A stretch of DNA of 64,000 nt from Bursaphelenchus xylophilus (taxonomy: Eukaryota > Nematoda > Chromadorea > Rhabditida > Aphelenchoididae), in NCBI GenBank assembly GCA_904066235.2, contig CAJFCV020000006.1:11098001-11162000 (forward strand). Direction: 5' to 3'. A program made the translations under genes and the position numbers. Position 1 is the stretch's first letter. Every line of letters begins with the position of its first letter. Below the pieces are notes generated by a model that ran no database searches, was not told where the DNA came from, and saw nothing but the letters and a program-made list of their open reading frames with translations. Below are positions 21,554 to 32,632 of this stretch, piece by piece.

Positions 21554-23464
21554 ATGGAGAAATCGCCGGGAAATTTACTTTGTCATCTAATTTTTTTATT
21601 GACTTGGCTTTGTTTAGTCCTGTAAATTACTATCTAGGTGGTGTACCCCCAAGTGTGACAGTTCGATTTTCCAACAACTTAGCGCATATATTTGGGACAG
21701 GAAGGTAATTTGCACAGTTTGAAGAATATTTTGGGACAAGGCGCTCTTTCTTTGCGGTCTTCGTAGCGACGCGTCAAAACCGCGCAGCGCAAATTATCAG
21801 GACTTTTAGCTTTGGGTATACTCTCCCTAAGCCATATGTAAGTCCCTGCGATTTTAGCACGCTCGTTACAGAGACAGTCAAGTACATCCTGGCGCCAATT
21901 TCCCATATGAAAGTGGTCTGAAAATGGTCAGGCGCAGCTCGAAAAAAAACCTAGAAAGTTCGCATTTCTGAAAAGTGGATTTCGTCTTACTCTAAACCAG
22001 ACTGCACACGAGCGGTCTCCATAAATTTGTTTTTCTTAAGCTTTCAGCTAGGAAATTGATTAGTGTTTTCGAAAAACCACGGAAGATGAGGGACGGTCAG
22101 TGACGAAGCATTTCTTGGCCGTATCCTTGCGATTTTTGCCCCGAAAAATGCGATTTTTTTGAGAGTCAGGAATGACTACTCTTCAATAGCTTTTCCTCTT
22201 GAAGGTCGCCAAAAAAGGTCGTGATACGGACATTTTTCGAGCCAAACTTTTCTATGTGCTTCATAAAATTCTGCTTCAAGTTTGTACTGAGTTTCTTCAC
22301 GATCGATCCGTCACACTTTAGGGTACCTCACACTCTTTAATTGTCATCATTTTTTTCCATAGTTCCTCAATTAATCAAAAAAATCAAAAAAAAAACCTTT
22401 GAAGAGTCCAAACGCCTCTTTTTTTAATACCCAAACTACCTTTCTTCTTCTTATACTTCTCACTTTCACATTGTTTTTCTTTATGGTTTAACGCATTTTC
22501 GCCATCCGAATAAACGGGAATCAGCTGATAATTAATGGTCGGTTCGTCGAAACGTGCGAAACGAACCGTTCCAATCTCTCGGCAGAGTTATGGTCGGAGA
22601 AAATGGAGAATTTATAGTTACGGTAAAAGAATTAAACTAATAGATTCTTTATTATTATGCTCATATAAGGATTACCTTCGTGTTGGGTCGTAAGTTTTTG
22701 GCAGTTGCTATTGAAAAAATCTTTGGTGGGTCCAGCAGCGAAGTCAACCCTTTCTTGGGCAGAATAATAAAGAAATTTGAACCGTAAGTAGTCCCCTAAA
22801 TCACCTCAAGAAGTCGGCGAGGTGACTTAGGTGACATGGACTGTGAGAAAAGAAACTTTTACCTTGCTCTATGCGGCTTTCTCAAGTTTGAAAACGCAGT
22901 TTTGAGTGAACGTTTTGAATCCTTTCTGAAGCTACAAAACTTGGGTATGTCCTGAAAAAAAATAATTTAAGTTTGTGATACCAAGTAAAGTTTGTTACAA
23001 AACATTTTTGAAGGCATCCCAATCCGACATATGAAAAAAAATTATTCTGAATTTGTACCAAGTTTTATCAAAGTCTGAGTGTGACGCTTGGAGCAAGTTC
23101 CTGGTGAGAAAGATCCTTGGCATTCTGTTTCAGCCAAAGTTTTTTTTGACCAAAAAGGTGTTTTCCAGACTGCTTTCCTGACTCTTTACTTACTAGCACT
23201 TCAAACTCCAGCTTCCTCAATTTCGTCGTCCGAAGCCATTGCCTCCAAAAGACCCGACTTAATATAACGTCATTTCGTTTATTTCTGATCAACTCAGTGT
23301 ATTTAGGGCGGTTAATTTTTAACACGATCAAATTTGGTTAATCATCTAAGACTACAAAAGTTTTACTCGTGAATTAGACGCAGGTTTGGAAACGTACAAC
23401 TTAAACATGGATGAAATCATTTCGGGGGGAAATTGGGTTAAGAAGAGAGAAAAAACAGCGTTAC
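21554..23464. other. Gene-free stretch between two repeats
   Basis: I see no gene. 21640-21700 (GGTGTACCCCCAAGTGTGAC) and 23040-23105 (CAAAGTCTGAGTGTGACGCT) are traces of MITE-B ends. The rest shows nothing. Confidence 0.4.
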
Positions 23465-23611
23465 TATCAGTCTGTCGGGAAAATAATGAGCACTCTGTCG
23501 CATCGAAAATCACATCGCCGAAGAGAAAATGAATTGTGTCGCGACAAAATTAAATTGTTTATAATTTCGGCGATGCAGCGAAATTGTGCTCATTACTTTC
23601 CCGACAGACAG
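23465..23611 (-). mobile_element. MITE-A1 copy
   Basis: TATCAGTCTGTCGGGAAAAT … CATTACTTTCCCGACAGACA, reverse interior (CGCATCGAAAATCACATCGC, AATGAATTGTGTCGCGAC). Confidence 0.85.
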
Positions 23612-24065
23612 AAAACAAAGATCAATGGATATAACAAGTCCTTCCTTTTTACAGAGGGGAAGGTCTTGTGGTGCTACAGTAGAATCGGCTATACATAGGA
23701 GATGAGTGGCTTCGTGGTGGGCCCAAAATTAAAAAAAAAAAAGAAAAATGATTTTGGGTCCTGCAACGAAAACGAGAGAAATTTTCAAAAATTTTGTTGG
23801 CTAGATTTGACCTCTCTGATCACAGAATATGCTTAATTTTGCCAGTTTTCGCGGTGAGACACAAAAACAAAAAAAAATATTTTAATCTTGGGTCCCGACA
23901 CGAAATCTTGACAAAGCCTTATTTTAGTCTAAAATGATGAGAAATACAAATTTAAGAAAAAAGAAGGGTAAAATACGGAACACCGCAATCTTCTATCTTA
24001 TATTATACTTAATAATTTTGAGATATATCAAAAGCAAAGGAAAAAACAAAAAAGATATGGCTGCT
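23612..24065. other. Gene-free stretch downstream of peptide member 2
   Basis: No gene or repeat seen. It is A-rich around 23730-23760 and 23935-24060. Confidence 0.4.
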
Positions 24066-24293
24066 TTACAAGAACCCAGCCGCATTACTGTACCGATAGC
24101 CGCTGTTGTAGGAATTGGTGTAACTTCCATAGGGATTGCTCCATCCGCCTCCGAGGCCGCCTCCCCACGGCGACACTATTGTTCCGGAGGTCGCGGCATC
24201 CGCAAATCCGCCAATAATTTGTGGACGGGCTTCGGTTTGGGAGAATTGTATGATCACAAGGAGTAGAAGAAGTATCGAGGATATCAGCTTCAT
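24066..24293 (-). CDS. SPWGG/YSNAAGFL secreted peptide, member 2
   Basis: 75 residues, one exon. The signal peptide is residues 1 to about 22 (MKLISSILLLLLVIIQFSQTEA). The mature part starts RPQIIGGFADAATSGTIV, then SPWGGGLGGGW, SNPYGSYTNSY and the terminus YRYSNAAGFL. The frame is open further upstream, but the signal peptide begins at this ATG. A clear 3' splice site (TTTTTTCAG) lies about 29 nt before it, so the longer frame is not the protein. A MITE-A copy starts about 120 bp upstream. This member has NSGYRY where most others have SGYGRY, and GGG in place of GGN. The coding bases of the last eight codons are nearly identical to those of the other members. Confidence 0.88.
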   Translation of the reverse strand: MKLISSILLLLLVIIQFSQTEARPQIIGGFADAATSGTIVSPWGGGLGGGWSNPYGSYTNSYNSGYRYSNAAGFL

Positions 24294-24415
24294 ATTTGTT
24301 TGGTTTGGATGAATATTGGGTTCTGAAAAAAGAAGCAATAAGGCTTGAGGATTTCGGGATACACAGGTGGTGAAGGAAAAATTCACGAAAGAACGGGTTG
24401 TAAAACGACGCGACA

Positions 24416-24549
24416 TTGGTCTATCGGGTATCAAGTATATAATGAGCGCAATGTCGCACCGAAAATCGCATTGCCGCCGAGAAAATGAATTGTGTCGCAG
24501 CAAAGTCAAGATGATATTGCAGCGGCACTATTTTCCCGACAGACCAATG
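24416..24549 (-). mobile_element. MITE-A1 copy upstream of peptide member 2
   Basis: GGTCTATCGGGTATCAAGTA … CACTATTTTCCCGACAGACC, reverse interior with CGCACCGAAAATCGCATTGC. Confidence 0.75.
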
Positions 24550-24630
24550 ACACAAGGGCTAGAAAATACGAGCAAGGCCCCAAACAAGCAGTGAGTCTCA
24601 TATAAAAAGTTCGGAAAAGGCACAATGCTA

Positions 24631-24823
24631 CTAGTCCGTTCCCAATGGTACTAGAGTGATTTTTGCCCCATGCACTGCGCGAAAACAAAGGTTGACTTTG
24701 TATTGTGCAATTTCTTGCTTTATGCACCATGCAATAGGTTTCTAGGGCAATCGCTCGCGCTCTAATTTTTTTGGCACTGTGCAAGCGTCCAAAAATCACT
24801 CCAGCACTTTACGAACGGACTAG
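24631..24823. mobile_element. MITE-F copy (TGCAC-palindrome family)
   Basis: It begins CTAGTCCGTTC and ends GAACGGACTAG. Subterminal GAGTGATTTTTG faces CAAAAATCACTCC. The interior carries several near-copies of TGCACNGTGCA (TGCACTGCGCG, TATTGTGCAA, TGCACCATGCA, GCACTGTGCAA). Confidence 0.7.
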
Positions 24824-25536
24824 CACTAGTAAGAAAACCCGCTAGATGAGTATGCCGTTCTTTCAACTGCCTTCAACGGGTGTCTTGTCGTAAAAAAACC
24901 TTCATTAAACCAGCTACAGTATATAATTGTCAGCCGAATATTTTTGCGGCCAGTTTTACGTAAGCATCGATATTCGGTTCCCAATATGCTACAGTATCCA
25001 GGAAACCATCCCCTTATTAAAAAAAATAAGCAATGCTCCTCAACTGATAAAAAATTCTATCAGTTGAATTTTTTAGCTAATTCTATCTTCCAAATATAAC
25101 TTACAGCAAATCCTTATCAGTCATTATCACAATGAACACCCCCTAATAACAATGATAATTACAACCAACATGGCATAACATATTATTATCTCCCAAGCCT
25201 CAAAACACGGTCTACCGCGAACCAAAACACCGGCAACAAAGTCAGCCGACCGGACCCCGAGCCGCGTTTACACCCAACAATAATGTTTGCTCGAGGCGAC
25301 GGAAATATAAGCGGAGAGTACCGGCGGAACAATTACACTGGGGCGGTCGAACGATGATGAAACGCCAATTACTGAGTGTTCTCTGTCAGAGCGCCCAGGG
25401 ATTAAAAGAATCGCCGAGTTCTCTGAAGCGGGCAGTGATTTTAGAAGCACGGTGAGATCATCGGACGGAATATGAGGCCGTTCTGTGACCCCGTGGGTTC
25501 TTTGCTTCATAAAGTGTGGACAACGGCAGGATGGGT
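24824..25536. other. Gene-free stretch
   Basis: No supportable gene. 25200-25530 is GC-richer and holds an open frame on the minus strand (25268-25570), but the frame runs into a solo LTR and shows no family resemblance. Confidence 0.4.
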
Positions 25537-25717
25537 TGCCGAAAGGCCCGACATCCCAGTAACGAGACAAGACGAGAGTTCAAGAGTCAAGTAATTTATT
25601 CCGTGGAAAGGAGGCATTTTATAAGGAAGCCCCACGTAGGAAAGTACAATCAAATTTGAATAAATTTAGATCATTCCTCGTGGGAAAATCCTCGAAGCTC
25701 GGTCGTTCCGCCTCACA
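25537..25717 (-). mobile_element. Solo LTR, copy 4 (perfect target duplication)
   Basis: This 181-bp copy starts TGCCGAAAGGCCCGACATCC and ends GTTCCGCCTCACA. TGGGT stands immediately outside both ends (25532-25536 and 25718-25722). It is the cleanest copy for defining the boundaries. TATAAAAT-type box and AATAAA read on the minus strand. Confidence 0.9.
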
Positions 25718-25849
25718 TGGGTCAAAGAGCTTCAGGTTCAATAGGGTGATTTTATATCGAGCTTTAGGACTTATGGAGGAAAGTACAAGGGGTTTAGAGA
25801 AATTCCTTAAACCTTTGACTAGTATTTTTTAATAGTTGTTGCAAAACTC

Positions 25850-26055
25850 GAGCTGAAAACTCGGTATGTCCCTCAGAACGCTTTTGTGCATAGTAACATT
25901 TTTTTTCGCAAGAAAGCTGGTGACGATGTGGCCAATAGTGTTTTTTACTTTGACCGCGTTTCGCGTACTCTCTCTGCCGCTTGATACGTATATCCAACGT
26001 ATGTGCAAATTTCAATCAAATATAAGCGTCGCACCTGGTGTAGCTTCTTTATAAG
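25850..26055 (+). repeat. MITE-B relic
   Basis: AAGCTGGTGACGATGTGGCC, TTTGACCGCGTTTCGCGTAC, TCTCTCTGCCGCTTGATA and ATATAAGCGTCGCACCTGGT match the middle and right end of MITE-B. Confidence 0.55.
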
Positions 26056-26416
26056 AACACGCCTTTTCAAAGTTCAATCAGCTGATTAAAAGTCATCATA
26101 AGTCATCATACCACACAAGAACGCCCTCATAGGCTTTTTTATGCAGGGTATGAACACTGAACCACGTCACGTCTCTTAAATCGCGCACAAGGAACTTGGT
26201 TGCAGACGTTCCTTAATCATATTGCGTTCTGGAGAAACTACGGTTATTGTGGCGGAGGGAAACAGTCGAACAACAGAGTTTGAGGTTGTGGGACTAGAAA
26301 TTAATTACGTGACAAAATCAAAAGAACGGTCGGAAAAGTGATGATGTTTGTTTAGATGCACTGAGTGTGCTGTAAAAACCCTACGAAGAATAAAAACTGT
26401 AGTTTGCAAGTTGTAA

Positions 26417-26573
26417 TATCAAGCTGTCTAGGGAATAATGTGGATTCATCGCAGCAAAATGCCTCGCCTCGTTGGCGAGCCCATTTTTTCTCCAGCCGCG
26501 GCTAGCCGTCGCAAAGCGATGATGGGCGATTCCAACGCCAAACAAATCCACGTTATCTTCCCGAGGACTTTAT
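26417..26573. mobile_element. MITE-A2 copy
   Basis: TATCAAGCTGTCTAGGGAAT … TTATCTTCCCGAGGACTTTATA, interior CCAGCCGCGGCTAGCCGTCG. Confidence 0.75.
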
Positions 26574-26745
26574 ATCTTGCTTTGCAGACGCCACCGAGAT
26601 ATGAAACGACCTTTGCGGCCGAGAGAGTACGCGAAAGGCGGAGAGCGGTCTAAGAGAAAAACACTTTTTGACCATATCTTTGCCAGTTTTGTGGAGGAAA
26701 AATTAATTTTTTTGTGAAATCATTACCCTCTGCGGTAGAAATAGG
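26574..26745 (-). repeat. MITE-B fragment
   Basis: It reads TTGCTTTGCAGACGCCACCG, GCCGAGAGAGTACGCGAAAG, AAACACTTTTTGACCATATC and ACCCTCTGCGGTAGAAATAG. This is the reverse-direction interior. Confidence 0.65.
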
Positions 26746-27211
26746 TACATTTCTCGCCTACTCCTTCGCCGGCATAAACCGTTTAATATCCCAGCTGCCT
26801 CTACGCAGTGCCAGAAACATAATTTTCAAAAAATCTAAAGCCAGTCTAATAGTTTTAGCCAATTTATTTCAAAAATTTAATCAGTTACGCAAGAACCACT
26901 CGAAAATAAAGCATTACTGTAGTAACACCTTCAAAAGCCGCGAAATTTCATTTCCAGCTCTGAAATCGTCCTTTTTATACTTGTATTGCAACCTCTTTCC
27001 ACGCTAATTATGTACCGTTTATGGAAACATGTTGAAATTGGGCTGTGATTCCGCCTTTTATGACGCGAAGACAGAGATTTTATAGTTTAGTGGTGTGAAC
27101 ACAGAACATAGGAACGTCAAAATTGATGGGGTCTAACATTTGTAACACGTGAAAGCAACGCGTATTGTGTTCATGTGTTCTGATCGGCGCACGTCAAACA
27201 GGGGTAAGTAA
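26746..27211. other. Gene-free stretch
   Basis: Nothing recognisable. The open frame at 26714-27007 starts inside a MITE-B fragment and has no family resemblance. Confidence 0.4.
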
Positions 27212-27540
27212 CAGGGAGGTACCCTTCGCTCAGGTTTTGATGAAACTTGGCACAAATTTGAAACCTTTTATTAAGACATATGCGAGCGCTTTGCAGAAAC
27301 AACCCAGATTTTTTATCAAAAGTTGAAAAAAACTTGACACTTTTTTGCAAATTTTGGCATAAGAAGTATCGTACTTATTTTACCACAGAGTGTAATGCTT
27401 CCATAACAAAATCAAGGTTTTCCATGCGAAACTGGCAAAGGCTTGGCTAGAAAAGCCTTTTCTCTCTGACCGCTCTCCGTTTTTCGCATGCTCTCTAAGC
27501 AACAATTGCATCGTTGAATAAATATCTCGGAAGCTATCTA
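27212..27540 (+). repeat. Degenerate MITE-B
   Basis: It starts ACAGGGAGGTACCC and reads GATGAAACTTGGCACAAATT, GCGAGCGCTTTGCAGAAACA, TTTTCTCTCTGACCGCTCTC and TTGAATAAATATCTCGG. Confidence 0.7.
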
Positions 27541-27544
27541 AAAA

Positions 27545-27900
27545 CAAAAATAAATACCTCAAAAAGGAAATTGTGTCTGGGCATTTTTATTTTCTTTGAC
27601 AAGCCCAATTTTCGCTTCGAAACTCAGGATTTTGATTATTCCGGGGCGAAACTCCGCTCGCACGGCCGGTCTGAAAATCGGCTCTTCAAAATGAGGAGTT
27701 TGGCGACCTTCGCTATCGGTTTTTTACACTTCGTCTTGATTTCACAGAGAAGACAGAGAAAAGGCGCGCAAAAGGTACTCTCTCGCCCCAAAAATACCCC
27801 ATTTCTTCCGCGACAAAACGTTTTTTTGGTGTTTTCATGGCGAATTGCCAGTCCATTCACCCGACGCACATCAGATACAAATGCTAGGGGTTTTTGGCAT
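27545..27900. repeat. Repeat G copy
   Basis: The segment 27700-27850 (CCTTCGCTATCGGTTTTTTA, CACTTCGTCTTGATTTCACA, GTACTCTCTCGCCCCAAAAA, CCCCATTTCTTCCGCGACAA) matches 56410-56530, where the same sequence interrupts a MITE-B. The part near 27590-27660 also resembles 37185-37240. The open frames over it on both strands (27514-27948, 27636-27869) are therefore repeat sequence, not genes. Confidence 0.6.
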
Positions 27901-29575
27901 TTATTTTTTTTATGGACCTCGGGAAAATTGATAGTTTACAAGGTATGATCGCGGCATTCTTCCAAACTATGAACCAAATTAAAGAAAAAACATCTACCTA
28001 TTTTTAAGAATTCATTGCGAGTCTGGCGACCTCATGGGAAGTCTGAAAAGAGGTTGCAAAATTTGTCTTTACGTGGTCTTTTTGTCGCGCCGCACAGTTT
28101 ACTTTGCCGGGCGCGAGGACGAGCTAGCGGGGTCAACCTTTATGGTTTCTGCGGTCAACCTTTATGGTCGGTTTTCTCGAAAACCATGGTCTTGACAGCA
28201 AAATTGATCCCTCCTTACGATTTTCGAATATGGAGATTCAGACTACACCTTTCTCAAAGCTTAACTCACGTTTGCCTTGAATGCACGTCATCCTTCGTTG
28301 ACACAAGACCCAAAAGCGACAAACTACACGTAAATCTAATTAGATACCCCTCCAAATTGATTTGGCTTTGAAAACATATTCGTTATGCTCTATAGGTCTT
28401 ATAAAATATTGTCCTTTCACTTTGATCTCTTTACTGCCTTCCGAACAGTTCACAAATCGTCTTCTCTTCGACCATTTCCCCATCGTTGCACTCAGGCGCG
28501 ATGTAAACAAATTTTTCTCGGGTCTTGCCAACCGTCAACCCTGCTTCTCTTCACAAACACCTCAGTTCTCTTTGATTTCACCGTTTATTGACGACCGCAC
28601 GTTGGCGGCAAGAATTTTTACAACGGGATAACGTGCGAGAGCGCGTACATTTATTATAACATTGCCCGCACTTTACAGCCGCATCGCGGAACAACAAGTC
28701 GAAGGCGATGAGCGATGACTGTTTCTTAGCGGGAACTGAACTGAAACCGAGGCCTTCCCGATGGAAGGGAACTCAGCGACAAACAAAGACAATGTGATTG
28801 GGGGCATGCGAAGAAAGTGGGGAAAGGAAATTTTGTAATAGCTATAGAATGAAGATTCGGATAAATGAAACGTACTCAAATTGAGAAATAATGACCGGAA
28901 AGGCTGGAGAATCCCATGAACAGTGGCGGCAAGGCCAGCGGTTGCTAGTACATAAACAAGACAAGATTCAGAAGAAACAATGAAATGATTACTTTATGGT
29001 CAGAAAACAATAGCAAGTGAACAATCCAAAAGTTTCTGTACAACAAAATGTAAAGGCCAAAAAAATATTCATTTGCAGAGAGACTATGATATACACAAAG
29101 GATAACAGCTAATAGTAAACGAGGGAGAACGGCCTAAAGGAAAACATACATACACATTTGAAAGAATGGCTACATTTCTAGGGCGACAGGTCGACACTGG
29201 CAAGGAGTCTATGGTTATGGAGGGAGAAGGGGCATCTGAAACAAATGTTATTGTCATTGGGGAGAGGCTTGACATACACTATAACGCATGAAATTTTGAG
29301 TCACTTGAGATTTTTTGTGCAGAGGGTCCACTGTAATTTTTAGTGCATTAAAAAATAGGATTTTTAAAGATCTGGCCGCTCTACTTCCCAGAGAGGTCTT
29401 ACAACGGGTTTGGCGCGGTGTACAGGCTGTTTTTCCCGCACAAAATTCGCGGAGAAGCAGTTGAAAAAAAGCTTGGCGATATTTCAATTATATACACAGT
29501 GCAAAATGTGAAATGGACAGTGGAGAACCGCATCGCGAGGAAAAATCTACGCACTGTTTAAAAAAAACGTCATAT
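27901..29575. other. Gene-free stretch
   Basis: Several short open frames exist on both strands (for example 28015-28371, 28362-28631, 28673-28879, 29084-29275). None has a domain, signal peptide or splice pattern that I can defend. I see no repeat of the window's families here. Confidence 0.35.
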
Positions 29576-29638
29576 CAATTTGTTTCGGCGGGATGCGATT
29601 TTTGCGACAGAACTCTCATTATTTTCCCGAAGAATGAT
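29576..29638. repeat. MITE-A end fragment
   Basis: GGATGCGATTTTTGCGACAG … TTATTTTCCCGAAGAATGATA, the right end only. Confidence 0.55.
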
Positions 29639-29912
29639 AAACTCCTCGGAGAGCCGTTGAATGGTCGTTAGCCAATCTGTTGATAACTACCGTTAATTCA
29701 AAGCGAAGAAAATGCTTTCTCATCCTCCCAATTTGTCAGCAATCATCCTACAAAACTCCCAACTGCTTCGCATAATCCTCTTACAGCATTTAAATTCGAA
29801 ACACATTCACAAAAGCATCTACCAACACAAAGCATAATCAAATTAGCACTGCCTTTTCACAAACAACAAGTGTTCTCGGACCACCACCCCTCACATCAAC
29901 TCACCTAACGTT

Positions 29913-30131
29913 CTACAAGAAGCCAGCAGCATTACTGTATCGGCCGTATCCGCTGTACGCGTTGGAGAAGCTGCCATAGGGGTTGGTATACGATCCACCG
30001 AGATTTCCACCCCACGGCGAGACAATAGAGCCCGACAGCGAGCCGTCGGAGATGCCGGATACCATTTGCGGGACGGACATGGCCAATGGAAGGAGGAGAG
30101 AGAGGATGAGTGCTGTCAGAAGGAGTTTCAT
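29913..30131 (-). CDS. SPWGG/YSNAAGFL secreted peptide, member 3
   Basis: 72 residues, one exon, the shortest member. The signal peptide is residues 1 to about 19 (MKLLLTALILSLLLPLAMS). Mature: VPQMVSGISDGSLSGSIV, SPWGGNLGGSY, TNPYGSFSNAYSGYG and RYSNAAGFL. A 3' splice site (ACTTTTTCAG) lies about 18 nt before the ATG. The open frame continues upstream of it, but the signal peptide sets the start. This copy and member 5 share the phrases SPWGGNLGGS and TNPYGSF and differ mainly before the core, as expected for tandem-duplicated genes under constraint on the C-terminal half. Role unknown. Confidence 0.88.
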   Translation of the reverse strand: MKLLLTALILSLLLPLAMSVPQMVSGISDGSLSGSIVSPWGGNLGGSYTNPYGSFSNAYSGYGRYSNAAGFL

Positions 30132-30407
30132 GATGAAGGTTGGGAATGCTGAAAAAGTAGGGGATGAATTAAAGAGTATATTTTTTGTTGGGTTTTCGGA
30201 GGCATCTAAAAATGATAGTAGGCAGAAAAATTGCTCGCAATAGACAGATTTTGTTATACAAAGTTTTTTTGGTTTGATATTCAAAATGGAGCCTCACCAT
30301 AACAAACTACTATACGAGAAAAATAGCCTGTGGCAAACGATTTTAGACACCTCAAACAATTAGAAAAAATATTCTTTTGACACAAGAGTAAAGAAATATT
30401 TCTATTT

Positions 30408-30660
30408 TCATAAAGTGCAAATATCGTTGCCACCTAAACAACTTTCATCTTCGTTGCAGCAGCAGTGGCTACAAATTGGCACAGTGCAAACGGCTTTTTT
30501 GAGGTTTACACTGTACGAATAGAGTAAATACACTGTGCGTTGGCGACACGCCTGGAAAAAGTTCAAAATGCACCGTTCGAAAGAGGAAAAATATCCATGC
30601 ACTTTATGAAAATATATAATACTAATAATACCGCGAGCAAAACGCTGCAACATTCCCTCA
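30408..30660. repeat. TGCAC-palindrome cluster (MITE-F related)
   Basis: Several diverged TGCACNGTGCA-type half or whole sites (AAAGTGCAAA, GCACAGTGCAAACG, ACACTGTGCG, AATGCACCGTTC, CATGCACTTTATG). No clear ends. The open frame on the minus strand is not a gene. Confidence 0.5.
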
Positions 30661-30723
30661 CGTCTTTGTTTTGAAAAAATAAAATAAAAAAATGAGGGAA
30701 AAAGTCCAAAAAATCAAATTTGC

Positions 30724-31155
30724 AAGGAAAATATCCTCAAGTACGACGCTCAGATATGCCTTCAAATTTTGCGAACAATTTGGGCGTGGGCCATATATCA
30801 ATTCCTAAAAGTTTTAGCTCACGCTTTGCAGGGGGTGCCGAGATATGGAAGGTTGTTTCCACCGAAAGAGTACACAAAGTGCGAAGAGCGGTAACAGAGA
30901 AAAACTATTTTTGGCCATATTTTTGCCAGGTTTGGGCGGAAAAAGATGATTTTTTGTAGAAACATTACTCTCTATGGTAAAAATAGGTATAAAACTTTTA
31001 TCTCAAAAATAGAAAAAAAGTTTCACATTTATCGCCAACTTTGGACTTAAAAATCTCTATCGTTTTTGCAAAGCGCGACCTAGAAATCTCACATATGCCT
31101 CAAAAAAAAAACTACTCTAAATTTGCCCCAAGTTTCATCAAAATCCAAACTCCTA
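30724..31155 (-). repeat. Degenerate MITE-B
   Basis: It starts AAGGAAAATATCCTCAAGTA and reads ACGCTTTGCAGGGGGTGCCG, CGAAAGAGTACACAAAGTGC, ATTACTCTCTATGGTAAAAA and CCAAGTTTCATCAAAATCC. Confidence 0.7.
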
Positions 31156-31483
31156 ATAAACCCTACTGTAAAGTGTCCGCAAAAGAAAGAAACAACCAAA
31201 CTTAACGTTCAAAACAATCGGAGTAACCGCAGTTACTTCCCGAACACATTATTTATATGCTGCCTGAGTGCTCCTTACGCCTACAAATTTAGAAACTTTT
31301 GTTGACGTTCGCTGTAAAGGCAAATTTCACTTACTTACAAAGCAGCAATTGAAACAGGAGAGAAGTAATTGAACAATAACGCCTTGCAGATAATCCAGGA
31401 GCAGTTTGGAAGTTGATCAGTAGCAGATATACATGTTAGCCAGTTGGAATTTGATGACAAATGAGCGTAGAGTTGAAAACACT

Positions 31484-31723
31484 CTACAAAATTCCTTGAG
31501 CATTGCTGTAGCGGCCCATGTAACTGCCGGAACTGGCGAAACTCCCGTAAGGATTGGTCCACGAGCTGCCCAAGCCCGAACCAGCGCCCCAAGGCGACAC
31601 CCATGTCCCGGAAATTGAGGAATCGGCGAAGCCCGCAACCAACTGCGGATTTGGATTCGGTCCAGCGGATATCAAAGTGGCAAGAAGGAGGAGTAAAATT
31701 GATAATAAAGAAGTCTTGAACAT
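31484..31723 (-). CDS. SPWGG/YSNAAGFL secreted peptide, member 4 (divergent C-terminus)
   Basis: 79 residues, one exon. The signal peptide is residues 1 to about 20 (MFKTSLLSILLLLLATLISA). The mature part begins GPNPNPQLVAGFADSSISG, then TWVSPWGAGSGLGSS, WTNPYGSFASSGSYMG and ends RYSNAQGIL. It is the most divergent member: the core is SPWGAG instead of SPWGGN, it has two extra residues, and the end is AQGIL instead of AAGFL. A TAATTTCAG 3' splice site lies about 35 nt before the ATG. The frame is open far upstream, but that part lacks a signal peptide at its own start. Still a plausible functional gene. Confidence 0.85.
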   Translation of the reverse strand: MFKTSLLSILLLLLATLISAGPNPNPQLVAGFADSSISGTWVSPWGAGSGLGSSWTNPYGSFASSGSYMGRYSNAQGIL

Positions 31724-32099
31724 GATGAGTGATATTCGAGGGTAAATGGAGGTTGGCTCTGAAATTAGGAGAATGTAAAATACGTAAGTGTTCGCTAAAA
31801 GATATTTTTTAAGGTAGCTAAAGGCCGGGTAGAATTGCAGGGAAATGGGAAAAAGCGGAAATTTAATTGTGAGGAAAAAATATTTAAATTCTGCACTGTG
31901 CAAAGTCAAAAAAAGATTTAATTTCGAACCCCGCTGAGCTGTTGAAAGATTCATTTAGCGATATTCTAATCGGATATTGCAGGTTTCAGCATGCTCGAGC
32001 TGCATATTGCCTGCAAATTTAGTCCTTTCGGCTGAAGCAAGAGAAAATAGAAAAAATTCTGTGCGGTGCGGCAATAAATCCAGATACAAGTGAACAGTG

Positions 32100-32500
32100 C
32101 AAAAAATTTCGTTACATTTTGCACACATTTCAGGCATAAGCCATGTATTAATTCCTGAAAATTCTTGGTCTCACTTTGCAAGGGAGAAAGGAGATATTAA
32201 ACGATCTTTGCGGCCGAAAAATTACACAAAACGCGGTAGCAGTCAGAGAGAGGGGCACTTTTTTGCCATACCTTTGCCAGTTTTAGGTGGGGAAGAATTA
32301 TTCTTTGCAGAGGTCTTCGCTCTACGGTAGAAAAGGCCATAAAACTTCTCGTGCCGAAATTCGCAAAAAATGTTCGCTTTTGGCCGACTTTCGGCCTAAA
32401 GAAATTTTCCTTCTCGGCAATGCGCTAGAACTTTCGTATTTTTCTGAAAAATTATTCTAAATCTGTGACAAGTTTCATAAAAATCTGCGCTCTTCTCATG
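32100..32500 (-). repeat. Degenerate MITE-B
   Basis: It reads CACTTTGCAAGGGAGAAAGG, GATCTTTGCGGCCGAAAAAT, TTTGCCATACCTTTGCCAGT, TCTACGGTAGAAAAGGC and AAGTTTCATAAAAATCTGCGC. The left end is lost. Confidence 0.65.
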
Positions 32501-32502
32501 TT

Positions 32503-32632
32503 ATCACAGTCTGTCGGGAAGGTAATGAGCCGAGAAAGTAAATTGTGCCGCGATAAAGTCGAACTGCTTTTCACTTCAGCGACACGATAGGCGCAGCGAC
32601 ACTGTCTTCATTATTTCCCCGACGGGCAGATA
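32503..32632 (-). mobile_element. MITE-A1 copy (internally shortened)
   Basis: ATCACAGTCTGTCGGGAAGG … TTATTTCCCCGACGGGCAGATAA, reverse interior with AAGTAAATTGTGCCGCGA. Confidence 0.75.

Noticed and set aside
24294..24509. N-terminal extension of peptide member 2 to the first ATG of the frame
   Set aside because: The extension crosses a splice acceptor and a MITE-A and would bury the signal peptide. The same applies to the extended frames of members 3 and 4.
27514..27948. 144-residue forward frame and its reverse counterpart
   Set aside because: The DNA is repeat G, found again inside a MITE-B at 56.4 kb. No domain or family resemblance.
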